This document shows positions 1 to 10,383 of a stretch of 64,000 nt of DNA, piece after piece. Position 1 is the stretch's first letter; every line of letters begins with the position of its first letter. Where the stretch lies: positions 1,612,001 to 1,676,000 of the forward strand of contig OZ244872.1 in the NCBI GenBank assembly GCA_965221215.1. Direction: 5' to 3'. The notes beneath the pieces are model-generated. The model saw only the letters and a program-made list of their open reading frames with translations, was not told the origin of the DNA and searched no databases. This DNA is from Aldehydirespirator sp965221215. GTDB taxonomy: Bacteria; Actinomycetota; Acidimicrobiia; Acidimicrobiales; Aldehydirespiratoraceae. Both the position numbers and the translations under genes were made by a program.

Positions 1-128
1 TATGCTTCGATCTCGCCGTCAACCATCAAGGCCGTCTCGCCGTTGTGGTGACTCTCTGCCTGGATCTTGTACTTCTTGACGTAGGCAGCATGGTTCGATT
101 TGACTTGCGAGGTTGCATCATCCGACAT
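1..128 (-). CDS. Small hypothetical protein, 3' part outside window
   Basis: Only the first 42 codons are visible; the gene runs off the left edge. An ATG at 126-128 is preceded on the minus strand by a clear Shine-Dalgarno (aaggag, about 7 bases upstream), so the start is well supported. The visible peptide is hydrophilic and rich in Lys, His and Asp, with no signal peptide or membrane segment. I recognise no family. It follows the restriction operon on the same strand, about 100 bases after the hsdS stop, and could be its last gene or a separate unit. Confidence 0.6.
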   Translation of the reverse strand, partial: MSDDATSQVKSNHAAYVKKYKIQAESHHNGETALMVDGEIEA

Positions 129-229
129 GTTGAGACTCCTTCAGATCGGGTTGTGGGCTGCCCAAGAGTAGGCCCTCCAACGCCGCCGCCGCAACCATGA
201 AGATGGGACTACAAATGGCTCGGATATAA

Positions 230-1846
230 CTACGCATGTGCAACAGACAGTGCGAGCCTCTGACCCTGCTCTGTGACCGACGAGTCGCGGTGATTGCCGA
301 CTAGATGCGGCAGGAGGACATCACGTAGTTGTCGCAGATAGGCCGCTCGGCGCTCTAGGACAAGAACTTCATGCATCATAACCCTACTAACCGCAGAGAA
401 GAAATCTAGCAACACCGAGGATGGGCACACGAACCTATAGTGCGGAAGGCAGCTCTTGTCGAGATGCAAGACAGTAGTTCCGGTCGCGTAACCCGACGTA
501 TGGGATACGAAGGCAGGTGATTTGACAATCTGAAGGAGTATCTCTGGAGACATGTCGCTAGTCGCGGATCGCAGAATCGCAACATCGAGTGAGGCAACTA
601 GCTTGCTGAAACAATCAGATGGCTGTACGACTGCTGAATGCCCAATGACATCGCCCGCTTGAGATACATCAGTACAGGCAACAATCACTTCTCCCGGTCT
701 AACGACCTGTCGTGAGTCATAGACACCGGCATAGGCTTTCAACCCGTCAGCCCGATACCCTCCGCCCCGTCGGAAAGACTTGAGCGTAACGAGTGCCACC
801 TCCGAAGGTGTGAGGTCGGACTTGCGATACGACCTTCCGTGTACAACCTCTACGAAGTCTCCCAAGTCACGGACCTGCCAACCCTCAGGGATGGGGCCTA
901 GTTCTGAGGGGACTAGGCGGTCGGGGAAGAGATCGGCGATGTGATCTGGAAGGCCCGTGTCGCGGCCTTCCATCTTGGCGCCAACAGGGTCGAAGTCTAC
1001 GAACCATGACTTGAACAGAGCTTGGGCCATGGATTCGAGAGTCTCGCACATACGCCGATTCAACTCGATCCGATCATCCAGCGAACCTAGCACTGCTGCG
1101 ATGCGACGCTGTTCCTTGAGCGGCGGTAAGTCTATAGGATACTCTTCTGCATATTCCCACTTGGCTCTTGGCATCCGGGTTCCGATTGAACGTGCCATCA
1201 GAAACTCAATGAACTGCGGCGCTGCGAGAGTGTAGAACAGGTACTTCTGGTCGACATGTTCAGATGATCTGAGAACCCAAATGTCGGTCGAACACAGGCC
1301 GTCGAACGGTGCCTGAACAACCTTGCGGAAGTATGGGCGTAGCGCACCAACGAGAATGTCACCCTTCTGGAAGCGGAGTTTGGCGCTTGATACATCGCAG
1401 CCTCTTCCGTTCCCCAAGAGCGATAGCGTTCCTTCGGATATGTGCTCTAAGCCAATATAGCGTGCTTCAGGCTCGCACTGTGGATCAACAATGTCACGAA
1501 ATCTGGTTGCGCATTCACCTAGAGTTCTTAGACTATGGTTCGGTATTGCTTCGTAGTCTTGCTTGATTGATTCGTGGAAGGATTTGGGGATTCTGACCCA
1601 GTCGTGAACGTCTACTAGAATTGGGATGCTCGACTCCTGTAATCCCTCTTTCAGATCGGAGAATTGGAGTGTTGGTATTCGTTCGAGATTCGGACCCCTT
1701 AGCACTAGGTCTAGATCGCTGGCCTCGTGGCCCATACCGTTCACGCGGCTTCCGTAGGCCCATACCTCGGTATCGGGGACGTGCTTCTGCAACAGCGCTT
1801 CTAGTTCGCGCCGCCAGCGGTCTGGCAGGTTTAGGCGATCAGACAT
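230..1846 (-). CDS. Fusion of MntA-type nucleotidyltransferase with type I restriction specificity subunit HsdS
   Basis: The 538-residue protein has two parts. Residues 1 to about 105 form a minimal nucleotidyltransferase domain with the GSX10DXD signature (G32-S33, D44, D46), as in MntA antitoxins that AMPylate HEPN toxins. From about residue 107 it is a type I HsdS: a first target-recognition domain, a conserved helical spacer (about 245-290, beginning LKEQRRIAAVLGSLDDRIEL), a second recognition domain from about 325, and a C-terminal helix. HsdS directs the methylase and nuclease to the DNA target. Its start overlaps the end of hepT by 8 bases (1839-1846), implying coupled translation. G+C is clearly lower than in neighbours (31 of 60 bases in 421-480), consistent with transfer or exchange of the specificity gene. 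The fusion is the unusual point; both halves have intact signature residues. Confidence 0.9.
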   Translation of the reverse strand: MSDRLNLPDRWRRELEALLQKHVPDTEVWAYGSRVNGMGHEASDLDLVLRGPNLERIPTLQFSDLKEGLQESSIPILVDVHDWVRIPKSFHESIKQDYEAIPNHSLRTLGECATRFRDIVDPQCEPEARYIGLEHISEGTLSLLGNGRGCDVSSAKLRFQKGDILVGALRPYFRKVVQAPFDGLCSTDIWVLRSSEHVDQKYLFYTLAAPQFIEFLMARSIGTRMPRAKWEYAEEYPIDLPPLKEQRRIAAVLGSLDDRIELNRRMCETLESMAQALFKSWFVDFDPVGAKMEGRDTGLPDHIADLFPDRLVPSELGPIPEGWQVRDLGDFVEVVHGRSYRKSDLTPSEVALVTLKSFRRGGGYRADGLKAYAGVYDSRQVVRPGEVIVACTDVSQAGDVIGHSAVVQPSDCFSKLVASLDVAILRSATSDMSPEILLQIVKSPAFVSHTSGYATGTTVLHLDKSCLPHYRFVCPSSVLLDFFSAVSRVMMHEVLVLERRAAYLRQLRDVLLPHLVGNHRDSSVTEQGQRLALSVAHA

Positions 1847-2257
1847 CGAACGGCTCGGCGACCACCTCGACGAGGCGCCTAGCGTCGGCCACGAAGTCCG
1901 GCAGGGCTTGCACTGCCATCTCGGCGTACTTCTCGCCGTACTCGTGAGCGGTCCTGTTGCGGATGTCGCGGTAGCGAATCCAGCGCTCGCACTCCTCGAC
2001 GGACATCAGGCCGCGTTTGGCGCTGTGGCGGTACACATCCTTGAAGTTGAGCTCATCGGCCTCACGGTTCGAGGCGAAGTACGGGCGGAGGCGCTTGCGC
2101 AACAAGGTGTTGCCCTGTTCGAGGATCAACTCGAACTCCTTGACACAGGCCGCTCTGAAGATGTCGTAGAAGACATCGTCAGGCTCCTTGGTGGACAACT
2201 GCTCCATGGATGCGGTCAGCGAGCGGAGGCAACGCTCCAAGAAATCCGTGTTGAGTC

Positions 2258-2261
<4 letters not shown>
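1839..2261 (-). CDS. hepT: HepT-like HEPN toxin / HI0074-family protein
   Basis: This 140-residue all-helical protein begins with a GTG at 2259-2261 that overlaps the hsdM stop codon (GTGA overlap). It belongs to the family of nucleotidyltransferase substrate-binding HEPN proteins. It carries the RX4HXY motif characteristic of HepT toxins (R101, H106, Y108, in RNRTAHEY). In characterised HepT/MntA pairs the Arg and His form the RNase site, and the nucleotidyltransferase modifies the Tyr with AMP to silence it. The cognate nucleotidyltransferase is the N-terminal domain of the next protein, HsdS. RNase activity here is inferred from the motif only. A longer in-frame extension upstream would lie inside hsdM and is not needed. 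Confidence 0.85.
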
Positions 2262-3862
<1,601 letters not shown>

Positions 3863-3872
3863 GGGTCTATTC

Positions 3873-6800
3873 CTATCCGCTCGCAGACTCGACGGCCCAT
3901 GCGCCCGACAGGGCCTCGGCCTGCTCCAAGACAGTGGCGACGGCCCTCTCCTGCTTGTCGGGCGGATAGCCGTGGCGCTTGAGGACGCGCCGCACCAGAC
4001 GGCGAAGGTTGGCCCGCACGTTCTCACGCACGGTCCAGTCGATGGTGACGTTGTTGCGGACCGTCTCCACCAGTTCGCCGGCGATGGCACGCAGTGTGTC
4101 GCTGCCGAGGACCGCCACCGCGCTGTCGTTGGCGCCCAGGGCGTCGTAGAAGGCCAACTCGTCGTCGCTGAGACCGAGCTGCTCGCCCCGAGCGTCGGCG
4201 TCGCGCATCTCTTTGGCCAGACCGATCAGCTCCTCGATCACCTGAGCAGCCTCGATGGCCCGGTTCTGGTAGCGGCGGATCGACTCTTCCAGCATCTCGG
4301 CGAACGAGCGGGCCTGCACCACGTTGCGGCCCCGGCGGCGGGTCACCTCGCCCTGCAACAGCCGCCGCAGCGCCTCCACGGCCAGGTTGGGCTGGGCCAG
4401 ACCCCGCACCTCGGCCAGGAACTCCTCCGACAGCACCGAGATGTCGGGCCGGTCCAAGCCGGCCGCGGCGAAGATGTCGAGAACGCCCTGGGGAGCAACG
4501 GCCCGAGAGATGATCTGACGCACGGCGTGGTCGAGGTCCTCGGCACGGCGGGACTCGCCGGGAGCGGGCTTGGACAGCGCCGCGGCCACTGCCTGAAAGA
4601 AGGCCACGTCGTCTCGGATCGACAGGGCGGCCGGGTCGGGCACCGCCAGCGCGAACGCCTGCGACAACTCCCGCACCGCAACGATGCAGCGATCCTTGCC
4701 GTCGGTCTGGGCCAGGATGTGCTCCAGCGCGGCGGGCAGCAGGCTCAGGCGCACCGCGGCGTCGCGGCCAGTCCAGCCCGACCAGTCGAAGCCCGAGAAC
4801 AGGGCGCAGCAGATCTCGTGCTTCTCACGCATCGCGGCTACTGCCTCGGCCTGGTCGAGCGCAGTCTCGCCCCGGCCACCGCTCGCCGAGTATGCGGCCA
4901 GCGCCTTCTTGAGCTCGTGGGCCAGCCCGAGGTAGTCCACCACCAGCCCGCCGGGCTTGTCGCGGAACACCCGGTTGACCCTGGCGATGGCCTGCATCAG
5001 CCCGTGGCCCCGCATGGGCTTGTCCACGTACATGGTGTGCAGGCTGGGCGCGTCGAAGCCGGTGAGCCACATGTCTCGCACCAGCACCATCCGCAGCGGG
5101 TCGTCGGGGTCGCGGAAGCGATGGCCGAGCGCCTCGCGGCGGGCCTTGTTGCGGATGTGGGGCTGCCACTCCGGCCCGTCCGCGGCCGAGCCGGTCATAA
5201 CCACCTTGATGGCGCCCTTGTCGTCGTCGGGGTGATGCCAGTCGGGGCGCAGTCGCACCAGTTCGTCGTGAAGCTCCACGCAGATCCGGCGGCTCATGCA
5301 CACCACCATGGCCTTGCCGTCCATGGCGTCGAGGCGGGACTCGAAGTGCGCCACGATGTCGGCTGCTACCTCTCGGAGCCGACCGTCGGCGCCCACCACC
5401 GCCTCCAGTTGGGCCCATCTGGTCTTGAGCCTCTCGGTGTGCTCTACCTCCTCGCCCTCGGTGGCCTCGTCGAAATCGTCATCGATGCGGGGCCTCTGAT
5501 CGTTGTCGAGGGCGAGCCGGGCCAGACGGCTCTCGTAGTAGATGTGCACCGTGGCTTGGTCCTGCACGGAGCGGGCGATGTCGTAGACGCTGATGTGGTC
5601 GCCGAACACCGCCCGGGTGTTGGCGTCGGCCTTCTCGATGGGCGTGCCGGTGAAGCCGATGAAAGAGGCGTTGGGCAGCGCGTCGCGCATGTGGGCGGCG
5701 AAGCCGTCGATGAAGTCGTACTGGCTGCGATGGGCCTCATCGGCGATCACGACGATGTTGCGGCGGGTCGACAGCTCGGGGTGCCGGTCTCCCTTCTGTT
5801 CTGGGAGGAACTTCTGGATGGTGGTGAACACCACCCCGCCCGACGCGGTGCTCAGCAGCCGACGAAGATGGGTCCGGCTCTCGGCCTGCACCGGTGGCTG
5901 GCGCAGCAGGTCGCTGCACGCCGAGAAGGTGGCGAATAGTTGGTCGTCGAGGTCGTTGCGGTCGGTGAGCACAACCACCGTGGGATTCGACATGGCAGGC
6001 TCGCGGATAATTCGGCCCGCATAGAACGCCATGGTGAGGCTCTTGCCCGAGCCCTGGGTGTGCCAGACGACCCCGATGCGCCGGTCGCCGGGCTCGCCGC
6101 CCGGTGCGCGGTCCGGGTTCTGGCCGCTGGACCGTTGGAGGGCGGCAGCACGCAGGGTCTCGTCCACCGCGGCCTGCACGGCGTGGAACTGGTGGTAGCC
6201 GGCGATCTTCTTGGCGAGCCGCCCGCTGCCGTCGTCCTCGAACACAACGAAGTCACGGACCAGATCAAGGAACCGCCGCCGGTCGCAGACTCCCTGCAAC
6301 AGCACTTGAAGCTGGGGCAGCTTCGAGTCGGCAAGGTCATCGCCGCTGATCGTGCGCCACGGCTTGAACCACTCCCGGCCCGCGGTGAGGGTGCCGAGCC
6401 GAGCCTCCAGGCCGTCGGACACCACCAGCGCCGCGTTCATCGCGAACAGCGCGGGCAGCTCGCTCTTGTAGGTCTGTAGCTGCTGCCAGGCCGTCCAGAC
6501 GGTGGCGTCGGGATCGGTGGGGTTCTTGAGTTCGATCACCCCGAGGGGCAGGCCGTTCACGAACAGCACGATGTCGAGGCGCCGCTCGATGTTGTTCTCC
6601 ACCACGGTGAACTGGGCGACGGCCAGCCAGTCGTTGTTGGCCGGGTCGTCGAAGTCGATTGCTCGGGCCTGCGCGCCCCGGATGTGCCCGCCGTCGCGGT
6701 ACTCCACGTTCACGCCCTGCACCACCATGCGATGGAACGCCCGATTGCGGGCCTCCAGCGTCGATCCCTCGGGCCGGCTCAGATATCGGGCCGCGTCCTT

Positions 6801-7001
6801 GAGGGCTTCGGGCGGCATCTGCGGGTTGAGCCGGGCCAGTGCCTCTCGAAGGGTCGCGGCCAGTACCACCGCTCCGTAGTCGGCTCGCTCGTGCGGGGCC
6901 GCATCGGGGCCGACCTCCAACCCCTGGGCCACACTCCAGCCCAGCTCTGCAAGCCAGCCGACCGCAACGGCCTCTACTTCGGCCTCGGCTAGCCCGGCCA
7001 C
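3873..7001 (-). CDS. hsdR: Type I restriction endonuclease subunit R
   Basis: The motor and nuclease subunit, about 1042 residues. An N-terminal PD-(D/E)XK nuclease region is visible (LDIVLFVNGLPLGVIELKN, giving the D and E-x-K residues). Two superfamily-2 helicase lobes follow, with Walker A (TQGSGKS) and a DEAH box (VVIADEAHRSQYDF) and the TGTP motif after it. A long helical C-terminus would dock to HsdM. It translocates DNA using ATP and cuts unmodified DNA. I chose the GTG at 6999-7001 because GGAG stands 6 bases before it and homology begins just after (LAEAEVEAVAVGWLAELGW). An upstream in-frame start at 7154 would run through a duplicated non-coding-looking repeat. First gene of the hsdR-hsdM-hepT-hsdS operon. 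Confidence 0.93.
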   Translation of the reverse strand: MAGLAEAEVEAVAVGWLAELGWSVAQGLEVGPDAAPHERADYGAVVLAATLREALARLNPQMPPEALKDAARYLSRPEGSTLEARNRAFHRMVVQGVNVEYRDGGHIRGAQARAIDFDDPANNDWLAVAQFTVVENNIERRLDIVLFVNGLPLGVIELKNPTDPDATVWTAWQQLQTYKSELPALFAMNAALVVSDGLEARLGTLTAGREWFKPWRTISGDDLADSKLPQLQVLLQGVCDRRRFLDLVRDFVVFEDDGSGRLAKKIAGYHQFHAVQAAVDETLRAAALQRSSGQNPDRAPGGEPGDRRIGVVWHTQGSGKSLTMAFYAGRIIREPAMSNPTVVVLTDRNDLDDQLFATFSACSDLLRQPPVQAESRTHLRRLLSTASGGVVFTTIQKFLPEQKGDRHPELSTRRNIVVIADEAHRSQYDFIDGFAAHMRDALPNASFIGFTGTPIEKADANTRAVFGDHISVYDIARSVQDQATVHIYYESRLARLALDNDQRPRIDDDFDEATEGEEVEHTERLKTRWAQLEAVVGADGRLREVAADIVAHFESRLDAMDGKAMVVCMSRRICVELHDELVRLRPDWHHPDDDKGAIKVVMTGSAADGPEWQPHIRNKARREALGHRFRDPDDPLRMVLVRDMWLTGFDAPSLHTMYVDKPMRGHGLMQAIARVNRVFRDKPGGLVVDYLGLAHELKKALAAYSASGGRGETALDQAEAVAAMREKHEICCALFSGFDWSGWTGRDAAVRLSLLPAALEHILAQTDGKDRCIVAVRELSQAFALAVPDPAALSIRDDVAFFQAVAAALSKPAPGESRRAEDLDHAVRQIISRAVAPQGVLDIFAAAGLDRPDISVLSEEFLAEVRGLAQPNLAVEALRRLLQGEVTRRRGRNVVQARSFAEMLEESIRRYQNRAIEAAQVIEELIGLAKEMRDADARGEQLGLSDDELAFYDALGANDSAVAVLGSDTLRAIAGELVETVRNNVTIDWTVRENVRANLRRLVRRVLKRHGYPPDKQERAVATVLEQAEALSGAWAVESASG

Positions 7002-7202
7002 GGCGGACTCCAGCGGCCGATTGAGGCATGGGCGGTGACGGTCACATCCAGTTGCCGCACGGGCTGTCCATCGTAGATCAGGGCGGCGAACAACGGCTTC
7101 CGCGGCCGGTGCAGCCGCGGGGGTCAGCGTGGCCGACGCTCTGGCCCACCCCACCTGACGGCGAACAACGGCTTCCGCGGCCGGTGCAGCCGCGCTAGGG
7201 GG
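7002..7202 (-). pseudogene. Possible remnant of an unidentified gene, partly duplicated
   Basis: Between hsdR and the amidohydrolase, one minus-strand frame reads RLHRPRKPLFAALIYDGQ and continues through QLDVTVTAHASIG into hsdR sequence before a stop. Its first residues (RLHRPRKPLFA) occur again 75 bases upstream because the DNA is duplicated there. The text reads like protein rather than random translation, but there is no start and it is broken by stops. I do not know the parent family. It could also be untranslated leader of hsdR. Confidence 0.25.
7084..7194. repeat. 36-bp direct repeat, two copies, 75-bp period
   Basis: An identical 36-base unit (starting cggcgaacaacggcttccgc) lies at 7084-7119 and 7159-7194. 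Each copy is followed, towards the amidohydrolase gene, by ggggtcag; in copy two this contains the amidohydrolase stop codon (7203-7205). Each unit can fold a small hairpin (gcggc / gccgc with a 7-base loop). It lies between two minus-strand genes, so it may act as terminator, mRNA 3' stabiliser or part of the hsdR leader. Confidence 0.85.
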
Positions 7203-8366
7203 TCAGGCTTCTATGTTGGCTACTTGGCGGGACCTTAGGGTGCATAGCGAGCCGTCTACTCGCACCTGGCCGTCGGTGATCACTGCGGCCACACCTGGGA
7301 ACTCACCTGCGGCTATGGCCTCTGTGGCGGTTTCGTGGACCGAGCCCAACGAGGCGTCCATCACTACCAGGTCGGCTGGCGCGCCCGGCTCGATCACGTT
7401 GCCGTCGGCGCCGAACGCGGCCGCGCCACGGCCCGACGCTATGGCCCAGGCCGTCTCGGGAGCCACCCCGCCCAGCGAGCAGACGTCGCCGATGGTCTTG
7501 AGGATCCCCAGCGAGGTGACGCCGTAGCCGGTGGGGGTGTCGGTGCCGATCAGCAGCCGGTCGAGGCGGCCCCGCTCGGCCAGGCCCTCCACCACCCGCA
7601 GCATCGAGCGGGTGCCGCCGGCCTGCACCACCTCCACGTACGGCGGGCCGCCGTCTTCGCAGAGCATGTCGATGTCGGCGTCGGACAGCGAGGCGAAGGT
7701 GTTGGCGTGCGACGCGATGGACGGCTGCGCCTCCATCACGTCCTCCGCCGAGAAGTACGGGTGCTCGTCGCCGCCGGGGCCCCGGTCCGAGGTGCAGCCG
7801 CAGTGCATGTGCACCGTCATGCCCAGCTCCCGGGCGTAGCGCGACAGCTCGCCCGCCCTCGCCGGATCCTTCAGCGAACCCACCCCGATCTCGCCGATGA
7901 TCCGCATCCCGGCCGCGAAGGCCCGGTCGATATGCGACGGCTCGGTGTCCTTCTCCAGCAGCATCGCCCCGCCGTGCACCTTCATGCCCGCGGGCCGGTG
8001 GCGCTCGAACGAACTGAACGCTCCCATCGCGATGCCCAGCGCCGACTCGGCCCCGGAGCGGCCCGGGGCGTGGACCTCTCCGGCCGAGATCGCCCGGGTG
8101 ACCGCGCCATGCATCATCCGCTCGAGGTATCCCACCGACTGCTGCTTGGGGGCGTAGTCGCCGAGGGTGGGGTGCACATGGGTGTCGACCAGGCCCGGTG
8201 CCACCGTCATCTGCTTGCAGTCGATCACCACATCGGCGGTGGTCGCCGCGCCGGCCTCGAAGGAAACGATGCGCCCGCCGTCCACCACGATGGTGTCGGC
8301 ATCGAGCGTCGGCGCGTCGAGCACGCCGGTCAGCACCTCGCCGATGTTGTGCAGTACGAGTTGCAT
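7203..8366 (-). CDS. Enamidase-like amidohydrolase
   Basis: A 387-residue metal-dependent amidohydrolase closely resembling enamidase of nicotinate fermentation, which hydrolyses the cyclic enamide 6-oxo-tetrahydronicotinate. Shared features as I remember the family: H63 and H65 in DTHVHPTLGDYAP, the ISAGEVHAPGR segment, RPAGMKVHGGA at about 125-134, GEIGVGSLKDP at about 158-168, H186/H188 in VHMHCG, an active-site Asp in IGTDTPTGYG and the LGSV...AIAAGEFPG C-terminal block. The start has an almost perfect Shine-Dalgarno (ggaggtgatc). It is the last gene of a minus-strand unit with a luciferase-like monooxygenase and an ABC importer, so it probably opens an N-heterocyclic ring. The exact substrate is unknown; other cyclic amides are possible. 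Confidence 0.8.
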   Translation of the reverse strand: MQLVLHNIGEVLTGVLDAPTLDADTIVVDGGRIVSFEAGAATTADVVIDCKQMTVAPGLVDTHVHPTLGDYAPKQQSVGYLERMMHGAVTRAISAGEVHAPGRSGAESALGIAMGAFSSFERHRPAGMKVHGGAMLLEKDTEPSHIDRAFAAGMRIIGEIGVGSLKDPARAGELSRYARELGMTVHMHCGCTSDRGPGGDEHPYFSAEDVMEAQPSIASHANTFASLSDADIDMLCEDGGPPYVEVVQAGGTRSMLRVVEGLAERGRLDRLLIGTDTPTGYGVTSLGILKTIGDVCSLGGVAPETAWAIASGRGAAAFGADGNVIEPGAPADLVVMDASLGSVHETATEAIAAGEFPGVAAVITDGQVRVDGSLCTLRSRQVANIEA

Positions 8367-8401
8367 CCGATCACCTCCGGAAATTCGTGGCGCAGCAGCT
8401 C

Positions 8402-9388
8402 TCAGATGTTGGCCATGATCTTGTTGGCGAACAGGTCGATCTGGGCCGGATCGTCGGTCAGCGGATTAACGATCAGATGGTCGATTCCGGCCTCGGCCAA
8501 CGCCCGGATGCGGGCGGTCATCTCGTCGATGGTGCCGAACAGGTAGGCATTCTGGAGGTCGTCGTCGGAGCGCTTGACGTCCATCACCGTGCGGTAGGCG
8601 GCCAACTGCTCGGCGATCACCCGGCGGCGGTCGGCGGAATCGACGATGTGGAGCCACTGGGCGTGCGACATGGTGAAGCTGCTCATGTCGCGCCGGGCGC
8701 CGAGATAGTTGCGAACCGAGGCGATGTCGTCGGCGACGATGGCGGGGCTGGTGCCGCTCGACCGGCAGATCCAGCCGTCGTGTCGCCCGATGCGGGCCAG
8801 CACGGCCGGGGCCATGTTGGGGGTGTCGACGTTGTCGACGACATGGACCTGCGATCCGCCGCCGATCCAGATGGGGATCGGCTGAACCGGCCGGGGATAC
8901 AGGGTGGTGCCGTCGGAGACGCGGTAGTGCTTGCCCTCATAGCCCACCTCGTCGGTGCTGAGCAGCAGCCGGACGAGCTCCAGAGCCTCGTCGGTGCGCC
9001 AGCCCCGCTCCCGCCTCGGCACCCCCACCGAGGCGAACTCCATGTCGTCGTGGCCGGTGCCGATCCCCAGGATCACCCGGCCCCCGCCCGAGAGGCTGTC
9101 GAGGCTGGCGACCTCCTTGGCGATGATGGTGGGATGGCGGAACGGCGCGCACAGGATGGCGGTGCCCAGCCGGATGCGCTCGGTGGCGCCCGCGGCCACG
9201 GCCAGCGTGACCATCGGGTCCTGCCAGGCCACCGAGTACACGTTGGGGGCCACCAACAGGTGGTCGATCACCCACAGCCCGCTGAAGCCGGCCTCCTCGA
9301 CCCTGGCGAAATAGGGCACCAGCCTGCGGGCCCCCTCGGGCGTGGTGTGCGGTCCGGCGTAGGACGGCACCCGCCAGCCGAAGTCCAT
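8402..9388 (-). CDS. Luciferase-like (LLM) flavin/F420-dependent monooxygenase
   Basis: A 328-residue TIM-barrel protein of the bacterial luciferase-like family. Family blocks include an N-terminal FGWRVPSYAGP strand, GLWVIDHLL, the cofactor-binding region GRVILGIGTGHDDMEFASVG, the RGWRTDEALELVRLLLS helix and the substrate-side IPIWIGGGS. Such enzymes use reduced FMN or F420 for oxidation of cyclic substrates; RutA, which opens uracil, is a relative. It sits 35 bases upstream of the enamidase-like gene and downstream of an ABC importer, suggesting sequential oxidation and hydrolysis of an imported heterocycle. Cofactor choice cannot be decided from the sequence. Confidence 0.85.
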   Translation of the reverse strand: MDFGWRVPSYAGPHTTPEGARRLVPYFARVEEAGFSGLWVIDHLLVAPNVYSVAWQDPMVTLAVAAGATERIRLGTAILCAPFRHPTIIAKEVASLDSLSGGGRVILGIGTGHDDMEFASVGVPRRERGWRTDEALELVRLLLSTDEVGYEGKHYRVSDGTTLYPRPVQPIPIWIGGGSQVHVVDNVDTPNMAPAVLARIGRHDGWICRSSGTSPAIVADDIASVRNYLGARRDMSSFTMSHAQWLHIVDSADRRRVIAEQLAAYRTVMDVKRSDDDLQNAYLFGTIDEMTARIRALAEAGIDHLIVNPLTDDPAQIDLFANKIMANI

Positions 9389-9442
9389 CAGTCCCCTACT
9401 CCCCCAGCATCTTGCCGAGACCCCCGATGCCCGCTTCCTCCG

Positions 9443-9496
9443 GCATCACACCGAGACCCCGGCCCGCTCTCGCCCGCATCACACCGAGACCCCGGC
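9443..9496. repeat. 21-bp direct repeat duplicating a gene 3' end
   Basis: The unit gcatcacaccgagaccccgg (plus one c) occurs at 9443-9463 and 9476-9496. The right copy contains the stop codon and last codons of the ABC permease; the left copy lies just beyond it in the gap to the monooxygenase gene. Confidence 0.85.
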
Positions 9497-10294
9497 GGCT
9501 CGCATCTCGCCGCCGATCGAGCCGTACAGGCGACGCATCACCAGCCGGTACGACAGGCCGTGGAGCTTGTCGAGGACCAGGCCCAGCACGGTGAGCTGCA
9601 CGAAGGCCACGAACATCAGTTCGGTGTCGAGGGTGCCCTGCGACACGATGATCAGCGCGCCCAGGCCCTTGTTGGCCCCCACGTACTCGGCCACCACCGC
9701 TCCCACCAGCGCCAGCATGAGCGCCACCCGCAGCCCGCTGAACACCGCCGGCACCGCGTGGAGGGCCTTGCACTTGGTGAGAGTGGTCCAGCGGGAGGCC
9801 CGCAGGGCCCGGAACAGCTCCAGCATCTCCGCCGGAGCGGTGGTGAGGCCCAGATAGGTGTTCTCCAGCAGCGGAAAGAAGGCGATCAGGGCCGCGATGA
9901 TCACCTTGGGAGTCATCCCGAACCCGAACCAGATCACCAGGATCGGCGCCAGCGCGAACTTGGGCAGGGCCTGGGTGACGATCACATAGGGCATGATCAC
10001 CCGCCGGGCGATGCCGAACTCCGAGGCCAGCGTGCCCAACCCGGTCCCGGCCACCCCGCCCAGCGCGAACCCGAGCACGATCTCCTGCACGGTGATCCAG
10101 ATGTGGGGGGTGGCCCGGCCCGAGGTGACGTAGTCGATCAGGCGGTCGAGCACCGGACCCGGCTCGGGCAGGATCAGCGGCGAGTTGGTGCGGGCCCACA
10201 GGTGCCACACCACGATCAGCACCACCGCCGACACCAGCACCAGCACCCGCCCGAGCCACTTCTCCGAGCGGGCGGCGCGCCAGAAGCGGCTCAT
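9479..10294 (-). CDS. ABC transporter permease, NitT/TauT (SsuC/TauC) type
   Basis: A 271-residue inner-membrane permease with about six transmembrane helices (first at about 14-30, last near 225-245). It carries the EAA loop typical of importers (EMLELFRALRASRWTTLTKC, about 157-176) that contacts the ATPase. It belongs with the ATP-binding protein 90 bases upstream and the substrate-binding lipoprotein at 11516-12715. The family takes up nitrate, sulfonates, thiamine precursors and aromatic or heterocyclic acids; here the neighbouring catabolic genes favour a heterocycle. Its stop codon is part of a duplicated 21-base unit. Confidence 0.92.
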   Translation of the reverse strand: MSRFWRAARSEKWLGRVLVLVSAVVLIVVWHLWARTNSPLILPEPGPVLDRLIDYVTSGRATPHIWITVQEIVLGFALGGVAGTGLGTLASEFGIARRVIMPYVIVTQALPKFALAPILVIWFGFGMTPKVIIAALIAFFPLLENTYLGLTTAPAEMLELFRALRASRWTTLTKCKALHAVPAVFSGLRVALMLALVGAVVAEYVGANKGLGALIIVSQGTLDTELMFVAFVQLTVLGLVLDKLHGLSYRLVMRRLYGSIGGEMRAAGVSV

Positions 10295-10383
10295 GTCACA
10301 ACCCCCGAACTCACTCGCACCACCTCTGGAGCCCGGCAGGCGCGCCCCCCAAGCACCTCATGTCACAGCCTCAGTGCGGGGGC

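Noticed and set aside
7002..7154. Longer hsdR beginning at 7154
   Set aside because: The extra 51 codons run through the duplicated repeat and have no family similarity; GTG 7001 has a good ribosome-binding site and starts where homology starts.
7084..7194. 36-bp repeats with a 39-bp spacer resembling one CRISPR repeat-spacer unit
   Set aside because: Only two copies, the repeat extends unevenly into flanking bases, no cas genes are nearby, and similar gene-end duplications occur elsewhere in the window.
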